Origin: an uncultured Rhodospirillales bacterium
GTDB lineage: Bacteria; Pseudomonadota; Alphaproteobacteria; ATCC43930; CGMCC-115725
Direction of reading: 5' to 3'
DNA: 64,000 bases
NCBI GenBank assembly: GCA_903828515.1
Contig: CAIKMD010000002.1
Location: 310,001 to 374,000, forward strand
The position numbers were made by a program, and so were the translations under genes. The notes under the pieces are model-generated. The model searched no databases, was not told where the DNA came from, and saw only the letters and a program-made list of their open reading frames with translations. Numbering within the stretch: position 1 is the first letter of the stretch; each line of letters opens with the position of its first letter. This document shows, piece after piece, positions 11,394-18,907 of the stretch.

Positions 11394-11935
11394 CGATTGC
11401 GCGTCCCGGCGATGAATTGCCGTTTCGTGGCGACGTCAAGGCGATGAACCTCATGCCGGAGATGACGCTCGAGCGATGTGTGATCCTTTATCTCCGGCTG
11501 GCGATCGGCTGGACCTTTCTCTATGCCGGCGGCTCGCAGCTTCTCCGCAACTTCAGCGCGGCCGGCTTCCTCAATGCGACCAAGACTTTTCATTCGTTCT
11601 TTTTGATGTTCGCGGCGCCCGAGATGCTTCCCTATACGGACTTCCTGGTGAAGTGGGGTCACACGCTGATCGGGCTGTCGCTGATTTCCGGCCTGCTGGT
11701 GCGCCTCAGCGCGCCGTTCGGCATCCTGCTGCTCGGCACCTATTACTTCGCGCATATGGATTTCCCCTATATCGAGGGGCCGACCAACATGATCATCGAT
11801 TATCACCTGATCTATATCGGTGTGCTGGTCTACCTGATGACGAAGAGCGCGGGCCATGTCTGGGGCCTCGACGCGGTGGCCGACCGGCTGCCGATCGTGG
11901 TCAACCATCCGCGCCTGAGGCCGCTCGTCGGCTGA
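11390..11935 (+). CDS. DoxX family membrane protein
   Basis: The 181-aa protein fits the DoxX/DoxD-like family: four membrane helices, an N-terminal RLAIGWTFLYAGGSQLL segment, a middle GHTLIGLSLISGLLVRLSAPFGI segment and a final YHLIYIGVLVYLM segment. Family members include the small subunit of thiosulfate:quinone oxidoreductase and oxidative-stress membrane proteins; the substrate here is unknown. The start codon ATG 11390 overlaps the upstream stop codon by the ATGA arrangement, which decides the start. Confidence 0.8.
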   Translation: MTIARPGDELPFRGDVKAMNLMPEMTLERCVILYLRLAIGWTFLYAGGSQLLRNFSAAGFLNATKTFHSFFLMFAAPEMLPYTDFLVKWGHTLIGLSLISGLLVRLSAPFGILLLGTYYFAHMDFPYIEGPTNMIIDYHLIYIGVLVYLMTKSAGHVWGLDAVADRLPIVVNHPRLRPLVG

Positions 11936-11961
11936 ACCGGTTCCGATCTTTTGCGTGAATG

Positions 11962-11989
11962 AAAAGGCGGCCTGAAAAGGCCGTCTTTT
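11962..11989 (+). terminator. terminator after doxX-like gene
   Basis: AAAAGGCGGCCT pairs with AGGCCGTCTTTT (one G-U pair) around GAA, 26 bp after the stop codon. Confidence 0.9.
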
Positions 11990-12255
11990 CGTGCTTTGGT
12001 CACGGGGGCGGGCGCATGGCGTCACGGTTCATTTTGCGATCATCCGTTCGGCACATGATCCCGTCGCCGCTTCGCGGAGCGGAAACGCGCACCTTCCCGC
12101 CCCGTGCTGCGACCGATCACGAATCCGTCAGGGGACCGGTATGGAAACGGGTCTCTTGTGGATAAGGCGCTACTCTTGATGGCAAAATAGGTGATAGGAT
12201 CGTTGTAAGTCGCTCATAACCCACGTTGTTCGAGCCCCTTGTCTCGGAGGCCCTT
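11990..12255. other. gene-free interval before receiver operon
   Basis: No convincing gene is seen. It contains one perfect DnaA-box sequence on the minus strand (TTATCCACA, plus-strand 12157-12165) and the leader up to a small ORF with a good ribosome-binding site. It probably carries the promoter of the response-regulator gene. Confidence 0.5.
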
Positions 12256-12339
12256 GTGTCAGTCGCCCAGTCGTTGATCGGCAAGCCGTTCCGCCAGCAT
12301 CAGCGCGCGACAAAGATCGACGAAGTGCCGCGGCGATAA
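12256..12339 (+). CDS. possible 27-aa leader ORF coupled to receiver gene
   Basis: A GTG-started ORF of 27 codons (MSVAQSLIGKPFR...) is preceded by a strong ggagg (12246-12250) at five bases and ends in TAATG, sharing a base with the start of the receiver gene. The receiver gene itself has no good ribosome-binding site, so this ORF may load ribosomes for it. The peptide is basic and matches nothing I know. It could equally be a chance ORF in the leader. Confidence 0.4.
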   Translation: MSVAQSLIGKPFRQHQRATKIDEVPRR

Positions 12340-12722
12340 TGGCCACCATCCTCGTCATCGACGATAGCCCCGCCATCCGGAAGATGATCGGCCATATCCT
12401 GGCCGCGGACAAACATGATGTGATCGAGGCAGCCGACGGTGAAATCGGATTTCGCCTGGCGAAGGCCCACCGTCCCGCGCTCGTCATCACCGATATCTTC
12501 ATGCCGAACCGGGAAGGCATCGAGACCATCCGGGGAATTCGGGCATTGGCGGCAAACATCAAGATCATCGCGATTTCGGGCGGCAGCAAAACGGACGAGC
12601 GGCTTTATCTCGATGCGGCAACCGTTCTCGGCGCCGACGGAACGCTCAAAAAACCGTTCCGGCCAACCGAACTTCGCGATCTCGTCCGCGATCTGCTGGG
12701 TCTGTCGATCGCTCCACCCTAA
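12339..12722 (+). CDS. single-domain response regulator (CheY-like)
   Basis: The 127-aa product is a receiver domain and nothing else: acidic pair Asp8/Asp9, phosphoacceptor Asp52 (VITDIFMPN), Ser80 in the switch position and Lys105 (LKKPF). Such stand-alone receivers act by phosphorylation-dependent protein contact, as in chemotaxis or phosphorelays. No histidine kinase is nearby. It lies upstream of the c-di-GMP riboswitch and LapG-like protease but is separated from them by about 300 bp. It is similar in design to the receiver at 13884. Confidence 0.9.
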   Translation: MATILVIDDSPAIRKMIGHILAADKHDVIEAADGEIGFRLAKAHRPALVITDIFMPNREGIETIRGIRALAANIKIIAISGGSKTDERLYLDAATVLGADGTLKKPFRPTELRDLVRDLLGLSIAPP

Positions 12723-13029
12723 GCGTATCCAATCATCGGCGTTGATGTCGCGCGACAATCGGATTCGATGAAACCCCGCGCACGAAACGGCCGCGACACT
12801 CCACCGCAGGTCGCTTCTCCGCAGCCGAGAAGCACATTCTTCACGAGAATAACCTCTCGTTAATTCCAACATCCTTAAATCGTTTTTACGCGATAGCGAA
12901 CGATGACGCTTTAACGACTTCGGGCCACGGGCTCCGAGTTGGAGTGTGAAGCATGATCGGACGCTTTATGCGGGATCCGCAGCTGTCCTCATCCTTCCGT
13001 ATCATGGCTTTCGATACGCGAGGCGGCGA
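12723..13029. other. intergenic region upstream of riboswitch
   Basis: About 300 bp without a convincing gene. An AT-rich stretch at 12845-12895, including ATAA-N7-TTAA at 12850-12864 (one base off a CtrA-type box), is the best place for a promoter driving the riboswitch transcript. A 47-codon ORF from 12953 runs into the aptamer and is probably not real. Confidence 0.4.
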
Positions 13030-13116
13030 CTGTCGGTCTAACCGTAACGGCAAACCTGAGGCGACTCAGGGACGCAAAGCCTCCGATCTCGGATGAGATA
13101 GCGGGGTTGCTGATAG
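13030..13116 (+). ncRNA. cyclic di-GMP-I riboswitch (GEMM-I aptamer)
   Basis: The conserved GEMM-I skeleton is present in order: GGCAAACC (13049-13056), stem P2 CCTGAG/CTCAGG (13055-13060 and 13065-13070) capped by the GNRA tetraloop GCGA, the joining segment GGACGCAAAGCC (13070-13081) and the P3 tetraloop-receptor side with TAGCGGGGTT (13099-13108). By alignment to the Vc2 aptamer, the ligand contacts are G20 at 13049, A47 at 13076 and C92 at 13110. G20 is G, which predicts c-di-GMP rather than cGAMP specificity. P1 can close between 13030-13035 and 13111-13116. The P1 3' strand abuts and overlaps the ribosome-binding site agagg (13115-13119) of the LapG-like gene. Confidence 0.93.
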
Positions 13117-13125
13117 AGGCTTGAT

Positions 13126-13875
13126 ATGTGGCTCACCGTCCGCTTTCTCGTCTGCGCGGCTATCGCGCTCGCGACCCAGATGCCGACCGCTTTCGCGTCG
13201 CATACGCCGGCCACGGATAAGTCCTTCGCCGCTCTCATGCCCAGCGTCGGGTCGTTCGCGACGGATACCACGCATGACGGGACATTCGGCGCCCGTCAGG
13301 TCTTCAGCGGCGATCTGTCGCCGTTCACCCAGTGGACTCGGATGGAATCGCGGGCGCGCGTGGAACAAGCCAATGCCCAAACGGTCTGCGACCCCGACAC
13401 GACAGGTTTGTGTACGCCGCGGGAATGGCTTCAGCTTCTCGATCAAATGCAGGGCAAGAGCGTCGCGGAAAAGCTGGAAATCGCCAACGAAGCGATGAAC
13501 CGCCGCCCTTATGTGCCGACGCAGCAGAACTGGCACCGCGCCATGTATTGGGAATCACCGTTCCAGTTTTTGCGGGTCGGCGGTCAATGTCAGGATTACG
13601 CGATCGCGAAATACGAATTGCTGCGCGAGGCGGGTTTGCCGGCGGAGCAACTTCAGATGGTCGTGTTGTTTGACGCGGCAACCGGTGCGGACCACGCGGT
13701 ACTGGTGGCCTATGTTGATGATCAAGCGCTGGTTCTCGACAATCTGCGGCCGAAAATCGTGTCGGCGAATGAAGTCGACGATTATCGTCCCTATTACGCG
13801 ATCAACGAAACCGGATGGTGGCGTTACGTCGGCGGGCACGCGATGACGCTTGCCGTCGCCTATAGCGCCCGCTGA
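13126..13875 (+). CDS. lapG: LapG-type transglutaminase-like cysteine protease
   Basis: The 249-aa exported protein belongs to the bacterial transglutaminase-like cysteine protease family (peptidase C93). It has a signal peptide ending near AFAS (residue 25), then a domain with the catalytic triad Cys155 (GGQCQDYA), His190 (ADHAVLV) and Asp205 (VLDN); spacing is close to known LapG. LapG cleaves large RTX-type adhesins in the periplasm and so disperses biofilm; LapD sequesters it when c-di-GMP is high. No lapD or large adhesin gene is in the window. A c-di-GMP riboswitch lies immediately upstream, and a receiver gene follows 8 bp downstream. The assignment to LapG rather than another C93 member is by family and context. 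Confidence 0.85.
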   Translation: MWLTVRFLVCAAIALATQMPTAFASHTPATDKSFAALMPSVGSFATDTTHDGTFGARQVFSGDLSPFTQWTRMESRARVEQANAQTVCDPDTTGLCTPREWLQLLDQMQGKSVAEKLEIANEAMNRRPYVPTQQNWHRAMYWESPFQFLRVGGQCQDYAIAKYELLREAGLPAEQLQMVVLFDAATGADHAVLVAYVDDQALVLDNLRPKIVSANEVDDYRPYYAINETGWWRYVGGHAMTLAVAYSAR

Positions 13876-13883
13876 GACGCGAC

Positions 13884-14282
13884 ATGGGTTTTATCCTGCT
13901 CATCGAAGACGAACCGAACCTGTTGCGTGCCATCGCGCGCATGATCCGCGCCGACGGTCACGATGTGGCCGAAGCGCGGGGAGGGCAGGAAGGACTGCGC
14001 CTTCTCAAGAACGGTCCCGACATTATCGTGACCGATATCCTGATGCCGACCACGGACGGAATCGAAATCATGGCCGCCAATCGCGCCTTGCGACGCCCGG
14101 CGAAACTGATTGCCATGACCGGCGCGCCGGCTTGCGGCCAGATGGATTATTTGACGATCGCCCGTTCGCTCGGTGCCGATGCGACGCTGCGCAAACCTTT
14201 TCGCCGCGCCGACATCCAGGCGGCAATCGAGACATGTTGGTCGGGAACCCGGTCCGTCGAGGGTCGCACCGAAGCCGCGTGA
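13884..14282 (+). CDS. single-domain response regulator in lapG-like operon
   Basis: The 132-aa receiver has Glu8-Asp9-Glu10, phosphoacceptor Asp51 (IVTDILMPT), Thr79 and Lys104 (LRKPF), so it should be phosphorylatable. There is no output domain, only a short tail. It starts 8 bp after the LapG-like stop codon and must share its transcript and therefore its c-di-GMP riboswitch. Its partner kinase is not nearby. Confidence 0.9.
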   Translation: MGFILLIEDEPNLLRAIARMIRADGHDVAEARGGQEGLRLLKNGPDIIVTDILMPTTDGIEIMAANRALRRPAKLIAMTGAPACGQMDYLTIARSLGADATLRKPFRRADIQAAIETCWSGTRSVEGRTEAA

Positions 14283-14294
14283 GCGCGGTGTGAT

Positions 14295-14384
14295 CTAGCG
14301 GCTGAAGGCGACGACGGTCGCCGCTGCGGCGATCGAGAGCAACATCAGCATCCAATCGATGACGGGAACTGCTTTCTTACGCAT
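14295..14384 (-). CDS. possible 29-aa single-span membrane peptide
   Basis: The ORF encodes MRKKAVPVIDWMLMLLSIAA... ending in FSR: a positively charged start followed by one 17-20 residue membrane helix, typical of small inner-membrane proteins. The ribosome-binding site is weak. A sequence one base off the CtrA consensus (GTAA-N7-TTAAC on the minus strand, 14431-14445) lies about 47 bp upstream. It could be a chance ORF. Confidence 0.4.
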   Translation of the reverse strand: MRKKAVPVIDWMLMLLSIAAAATVVAFSR

Positions 14385-14459
14385 GAGACTACCGCTTTCT
14401 GCTTGAACGGCGGACGGTAGGCCATCGTGGTTAATTCTTCGTTACGACCGGACGCGCCG

Positions 14460-15599
14460 TCATGCCGCGGTGCGCGAACGCTCGCCGGTTCCGCTCAGCC
14501 GACAGAGCAAAATCGACTTGAGCCAGGTCAGCAGGTTGTCGAGCTGATCGACCGATAGGCGCCGGTTCGCCGCGCTTTGCGTCGTCAGTTGCCAGCAATT
14601 GACCGCCAGGTTGATCTTGCTGAGCGAATCGCCGAGAAGCCAATAAGTGTCGGTTGCGCCGCGCAGGAAATTGATGAAGCCGCCCGGATTGGCACTCGCG
14701 ACAAAGTCGGCATAGAGTTGTTCATACGTCTGCAGGACGCCGGCGACCTCAACCCAGTGACTGCGCAGCCGTTGGATGGTCTCGCGCCGGGTTTCCTCGA
14801 TGGCGGCGCCCACGGTGCGTGTCACCGCCTGGCGCGGCCGCGCCATATCCTTGAGCCACAATGCGAAGTTCTCGCGTCCTTCGCGCATACGGTCTTGTTC
14901 GAAGGCGTAGTAGATGATGCCCTTCCAGGCGCTGAAGACGTCGAGGGCTTCGTGCCGGGGCAACCGAAACGCCTGGATCAGCGGATCGAGCGCTTCGAGG
15001 TCTTTCGCCTCCCACACTTTGTCGATGAGCTGCGTGACCTTGCCGCCGAGAGAGCGTTGCCCGCCATAGGCGGCACGCACCAGCGGCTCCATCTTGCCGC
15101 GGATGTACTCGCCGATGGCGACCCGTTCGGTCGGCGTCACTTCGCAATAATGATCGTTGATCGCGATGCCCTCGATCTCGAATGCATCGCGCATCAGGAA
15201 TCCGTCGAGGGACGGAAGTTCGTCGAGCGTCTGGAGAATCTTCAAATCGTGGCTGAGACTTTCGGCTTTGTCGCCGTCGCCGCGAACGCCGAATTGCTCC
15301 TGGAACACCTGCATGAGATACGGGCTGTGGAGATAGATCGAGCGGCCGCCCTGGTAGACGTCGGCGCTGTTGTACGGCACGTAGAGCTTCGTTCCGATCG
15401 CGAAACCCTGCGGGTGCTGAAGGTCGTCGCGCGCCAACGCTTCCTTGATCAGCACCATGTTGTGCATCGATCGCGTCTTGAAGATGTAGGGATTGTCGAC
15501 CTTCTCGCGCTCGAGCTTGCTGACGATATCGTTGCAATTGAACACGCGCGACGAGCCGGAGTCGAGAATCGGTTTCAGATATCGTCCGGATCCGGTCAT
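14460..15599 (-). CDS. conserved-looking cytoplasmic protein, unknown
   Basis: I do not recognise this 379-aa protein. It has no signal peptide or membrane segment. The first half is mixed alpha/beta (FKTRSMHNMVLIKEAL, GTKLYVPYNSADVYQGGRSIYLHSPYLMQVF) and the second half is strongly helical and rich in Arg and Gln (EETRRETIQRLRSHWVEV, TYWLLGDSLSKINLAVNCWQL). Codon use matches the neighbours. The nearby receivers and LapG-like gene hint at a signalling role, but nothing in the protein shows it. Confidence 0.7.
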   Translation of the reverse strand: MTGSGRYLKPILDSGSSRVFNCNDIVSKLEREKVDNPYIFKTRSMHNMVLIKEALARDDLQHPQGFAIGTKLYVPYNSADVYQGGRSIYLHSPYLMQVFQEQFGVRGDGDKAESLSHDLKILQTLDELPSLDGFLMRDAFEIEGIAINDHYCEVTPTERVAIGEYIRGKMEPLVRAAYGGQRSLGGKVTQLIDKVWEAKDLEALDPLIQAFRLPRHEALDVFSAWKGIIYYAFEQDRMREGRENFALWLKDMARPRQAVTRTVGAAIEETRRETIQRLRSHWVEVAGVLQTYEQLYADFVASANPGGFINFLRGATDTYWLLGDSLSKINLAVNCWQLTTQSAANRRLSVDQLDNLLTWLKSILLCRLSGTGERSRTAA

Positions 15600-15787
15600 G
15601 AAGATGCGTTGCCTGTTCGGCTCAAATCAATTGGAAGAAATCGCAATACGTGAAGACTAGGGTGACGAATCTTGCCACGACGTTAAGGCGGACGTCGTGC
15701 CGCGCCGCGATGAATGGTTAGCGTCTGTAAGCTCTGTCGCGCATCGGCTTTTCGTTTTCTGGCATCGTCGCCGAGATGGAATTAGCG
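15600..15787. other. intergenic region with 8-bp inverted repeat
   Basis: Between the unknown 379-aa gene and a doubtful small ORF. It contains the perfect inverted repeat CACGACGT (15676-15683) and ACGTCGTG (15692-15699) with an 8-base loop, a possible operator or RNA hairpin. Confidence 0.4.
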
Positions 15788-16006
15788 ATGATTCATCGGA
15801 CGAATTGCCAATGTCATCGACGAATCGTCGCGGTGCTTGTCACGGTGTCGGCTTGTTTTACGCTGGGCTCGCGTGATGGGGTCGCCGAGGAAAGTTTCAT
15901 TTCGGCAATTCCCGGCGACTCTGTTTCACGACAGGCTGACGGATGTCGGTCTCGCAAGCTCGCGCCCGTGCCGCTCAGTTGCAGTTGCGGTTCCACCCTT
16001 CGGTGA
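15788..16006 (+). CDS. doubtful small exported protein
   Basis: The 72-codon ORF begins with a plausible signal peptide (MIHRTNCQCHRRIVAVLVTVSACFT) but has no recognisable domain, and its end overlaps the convergent lipoprotein gene by 32 bp. It may be real or a chance ORF. Confidence 0.25.
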   Translation: MIHRTNCQCHRRIVAVLVTVSACFTLGSRDGVAEESFISAIPGDSVSRQADGCRSRKLAPVPLSCSCGSTLR

Positions 16007-16451
16007 CGAACCGGTCGGTCATCGCCGCGACGTCGGTGACCAGCTTCCTGCCGGTCACATAATTCTGGGGCCAGGAATAGTTGAACAGATAGCCCTCGCC
16101 GTTGCCTGACACGTTCAGGTAGGCGCCGTAATGGTTTTGGCCGTCGTTGGTCAAGGTCAGCGTCAAGTAGAGGTTGGGCGTGACGCCGTCGGCCAGTTCG
16201 TATTTATTGGGATTGACGTCGTCCAACGCGTCGAACAGCTCGCCCGGCATATTGTTATGAAAGGACTGCGGATCGTCTAACGTGTAATTGGCGGTGACGC
16301 TGATATTGACGAGGATCGGCGCGTAATCGAGCGGCTGATGAACGTAGCATTTGGGCGCGACGTAGGTGGATCGTTGATCGACGTCGCATCCCCCGAGCAG
16401 GCCGATCAGCGCGAAGCCGGTTAGATGACGTGACAAGCGATAAGCGTTCAT
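15975..16451 (-). CDS. lipoprotein, unknown
   Basis: The 158-aa product has a lipoprotein signal peptide with lipobox LLGGC (Cys about residue 22). The mature part is rich in Asn, Tyr and Thr with alternating beta-strand pattern (NISVTANYTLDD, LYLTLTLTNDGQNHYGAYLNVSGNGEGY), suggesting a small beta-sandwich in the periplasm. I know no function. The next gene on the same strand upstream (M23 peptidase) is 92 bp away and may share its transcript. Confidence 0.7.
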   Translation of the reverse strand: MNAYRLSRHLTGFALIGLLGGCDVDQRSTYVAPKCYVHQPLDYAPILVNISVTANYTLDDPQSFHNNMPGELFDALDDVNPNKYELADGVTPNLYLTLTLTNDGQNHYGAYLNVSGNGEGYLFNYSWPQNYVTGRKLVTDVAAMTDRFVTEGWNRNCN

Positions 16452-16543
16452 GATTCCCCCCGGATCATTCGGCCAAAGCCGCGGTCACAGTAGGGAAGGA
16501 AAAACCCGGGCGTCAAGAACGAGCCGGGACGGGGGTGAGGGGT

Positions 16544-17293
16544 CTAAAGAAATTTCCGCGGGTCGACGAGCTTGCTGTCGAGATGCACTTCGTAGTGCAG
16601 GTGCGGACCGGTGCTGCGGCCGGTGCTGCCGAGCAGGGCGATTTGCTGATGGACGTCGACTTCGTCGCCGCGCTTGACCAGGATCTTCTCGAGATGCGCA
16701 TAGCGTGTGGTCAAGCCATCGCCGTGATCGATCTCGACCATCAGCCCATAGGATTTGTCGCGGGCGGCGTAGACGATCCTGCCGGCCTGCGCGCTGAAGA
16801 CGGTCGTGCCGTAGGGTGCGACAAGGTCGAGCCCGGCATGGAACTCGCGCCGGCCGTTGATCGGATCGCGGCGCCAGCCGAAAGCGCTGTCGATCGCAAA
16901 GGAATTCAAAGGCGCGCGGAATGCGTCGTCGGACGCAGGCGGCGCCGCGTGGGTCGGAACGGCCTTGGTCGGGACCGACATGACGAGGGTGGCGGCGGCA
17001 CGGCTACTCGGGGGAATCTCGGCGACTTGCGCGACCGGCAAGGCGATGCGCCGCGACCCGACCGGGTCGGTCGGGTGTGTGACGTAATAGAGCCCACCGA
17101 GGAACGCCGTCAGGGCCAATGCCATGGCGCCGTGTCGCGGCAATTGAACGAGGATCGGACGTATACGGGCGTGGAGTGTCGCCCACGGCCGCGCTTCGCT
17201 GCGCACCGCCTGACGGAGGGGAGCGGTGTCCAGCCGGGGACGCGGCCTGAGCGCGAGCGCGATCCGGTCGATGTCGGCGGCGATATCGCTCAA
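16544..17293 (-). CDS. M23 family metallopeptidase, membrane-anchored
   Basis: The 249-aa protein has a cytoplasmic basic N-terminus, one membrane helix (about residues 54-71), a Pro/Ala-rich linker and a C-terminal LytM/M23 domain. Zn2+ ligands His152 and Asp156 (HAGLD) and His233 of HLHYEV (residues 231-236) are intact, with His200 as the extra catalytic His, so it should be an active peptidoglycan endopeptidase in the periplasm. It starts at a TTG that overlaps the stop of the pentapeptide-repeat gene (TTGA), showing translational coupling. Confidence 0.87.
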   Translation of the reverse strand: MSDIAADIDRIALALRPRPRLDTAPLRQAVRSEARPWATLHARIRPILVQLPRHGAMALALTAFLGGLYYVTHPTDPVGSRRIALPVAQVAEIPPSSRAAATLVMSVPTKAVPTHAAPPASDDAFRAPLNSFAIDSAFGWRRDPINGRREFHAGLDLVAPYGTTVFSAQAGRIVYAARDKSYGLMVEIDHGDGLTTRYAHLEKILVKRGDEVDVHQQIALLGSTGRSTGPHLHYEVHLDSKLVDPRKFL

Positions 17294-18630
17294 GATAATC
17301 CCTTGCAGCGGGTGAGGTTGGCGCCGTCGAACCGCGCGCCATCGATCACCGCGCCGGTGAAGAGCGATTCCTGAAGGTTGGCGTTGCGGAAATCGGCGTC
17401 GGTCAAAATGGCGCCGGAGAAATCCGCGCCGGCCAATTGGGCCTCGCGCAGATCCATCGAGGTCAGATTGGCGCCGCGGAATTTGGCGCGCTCGGCATTG
17501 GCGCGGATATCACGCCGTCCGGCGCCGACGGAACTCAGCGGCCCGAGATTGACGTGAGAAAGATCGGCATCGTTGAGATGCGCGCGCGGCAGCCGCGCGC
17601 CGCGCATGTCGGCATAGGCCAGCTTTGCGCCGCGAAGGTCGGCGGCGCTGAGATCGATCATCGCCATCGAAGCCTGCGTCAGGTCGGCGCCCGCGAGCTT
17701 GCCGTTGGCGAGAACCGCGAGGCCGAGTTGCACGCAGGTCAGGCGCTTGCCCGAGAGATCCGCATTGCTCAGGACCGCCCGTTGGCCGGACTTGCCTTGG
17801 CTGGCAACCCATGAGGCATGCTGGCCGATGGCGGCTTCGATTTCGACATCGGAGGTCGCGCGATAGGCGATCTCGACAACGCCTTTCAGTTCGGCGGCAT
17901 TGAGCGCGCGTTTGTCGAACACCGCGCCGCTGATATTGGCGCCCTGGAAATCCGCGCCGACGATGTTGGCGCCGGTCAGCACGGCGCCTTGGAGATTGAC
18001 GCCCGAGAGCTTGGCGCCCGACAGATTGACGCCTTCGAGATTGGCGCCCGTGAAATTGGCGTTGCGGATGTCGCAGCCCTGAAGATCGGCGCCGCACAAG
18101 ACCGCGTCGGTCAGATCGGCGCGCAGGATGACCGAGCCGCCGAGCTTCGCGCCGGTCAGATCGAGGCCATGCGCCAGCACGGCGCTCAAATCGGTTCGCC
18201 GGAAGCGGCCGCTGCCGCTGATCGGCATGCCGGCTTCGCCGGTCGCCGGCATGGCGATGTCCGAGAGGTTGGCTTCGGCCATCAGCGCACCGTTGAGCTG
18301 CGCGCCGCGGAACGACGCGCCGCGCAGATCCGCGTTGGTGAGATTGGCCCGATTGAGATTGGCCATGCTGAGATCGGCGCCGATCAGGATCGCCAGGCGC
18401 AGGCGCGCTTCGTCGAGCATGGCGCGGACAAGCCGCGCCTCCGTCAGGTCCGCCTGCGACAGATCGCGCCGGCTGAAAACCCGGTCGGTGAGATCGGCAC
18501 GGGGCAACTCCATGCGCCGGCCATCCGGACGGCGGGCGAGGAATTGCTCGTGAGCGAGCAGCAGCTTATCGATCTGGCTCTGTTCCAGACGGGCCGATGG
18601 CTCGGGACTGACGGCTTGAGACAAACCCAT
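17290..18630 (-). CDS. pentapeptide-repeat protein
   Basis: This 446-aa protein consists, after about 40 residues, of tandem A(D/N)LXX pentapeptide repeats in two blocks (about residues 40-235 and 285-440) separated by a non-repeat segment (ALNAAELKGVVEIAYRATSD, then a helix). Such proteins form a right-handed square beta-helix. Some members mimic DNA and inhibit gyrase, but most have unknown roles. No signal peptide is seen. Its last codon is coupled to the M23 peptidase start. Long ORFs on the other strand here are only the mirror of the repeats. Confidence 0.9.
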   Translation of the reverse strand: MGLSQAVSPEPSARLEQSQIDKLLLAHEQFLARRPDGRRMELPRADLTDRVFSRRDLSQADLTEARLVRAMLDEARLRLAILIGADLSMANLNRANLTNADLRGASFRGAQLNGALMAEANLSDIAMPATGEAGMPISGSGRFRRTDLSAVLAHGLDLTGAKLGGSVILRADLTDAVLCGADLQGCDIRNANFTGANLEGVNLSGAKLSGVNLQGAVLTGANIVGADFQGANISGAVFDKRALNAAELKGVVEIAYRATSDVEIEAAIGQHASWVASQGKSGQRAVLSNADLSGKRLTCVQLGLAVLANGKLAGADLTQASMAMIDLSAADLRGAKLAYADMRGARLPRAHLNDADLSHVNLGPLSSVGAGRRDIRANAERAKFRGANLTSMDLREAQLAGADFSGAILTDADFRNANLQESLFTGAVIDGARFDGANLTRCKGLS

Positions 18631-18822
18631 GCCGTCAGTAAACCCGAGAGCGGTTAAGAAGCCTTAGCTGATGCGGTCGAAAAACGGCATTCGAGAGAAT
18701 TCCAATCGTAATTTCGACGGAACCTATCCGAGAACATGGTTAACGGTGCTTAACATCCGCCGTGTGCCGGGTAAGATCGCGCCATGGAGCCCGCTAACGA
18801 GGCTCCGCCGGGAGGATCGACC

Positions 18823-18882
18823 ATGCATCGAATTGCCGAGGTCTTGCGCGCTCAAATAGCGGACGGGACGGCGTTGAGTTGA
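18823..18882 (+). CDS. possible 19-aa leader peptide
   Basis: An ORF of 19 codons (MHRIAEVLRAQIADGTALS) is preceded by a good gggagga site (18810-18816) and ends 25 bp before the Arg-rich gene. It may set up translation of that gene or be an accident. Confidence 0.25.
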   Translation: MHRIAEVLRAQIADGTALS

Positions 18883-18907
18883 CGGAGCGGCGTGCTACGG
18901 TCGGGCC

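Noticed and set aside
12953-13094. 47-codon ORF running into the riboswitch
   Set aside because: The second half is the conserved aptamer sequence, which explains it as RNA. Translation through the aptamer would disrupt it.
17818-18657. 279-aa repetitive plus-strand frame
   Set aside because: It mirrors the pentapeptide-repeat gene on the other strand; the regular GAREIG-like pattern is the complement of the repeats.
18734-18755. Possible CtrA box TTAA-N6-TTAAC
   Set aside because: The spacer is six bases; CtrA sites need seven. A similar N6 case occurs near 42350.
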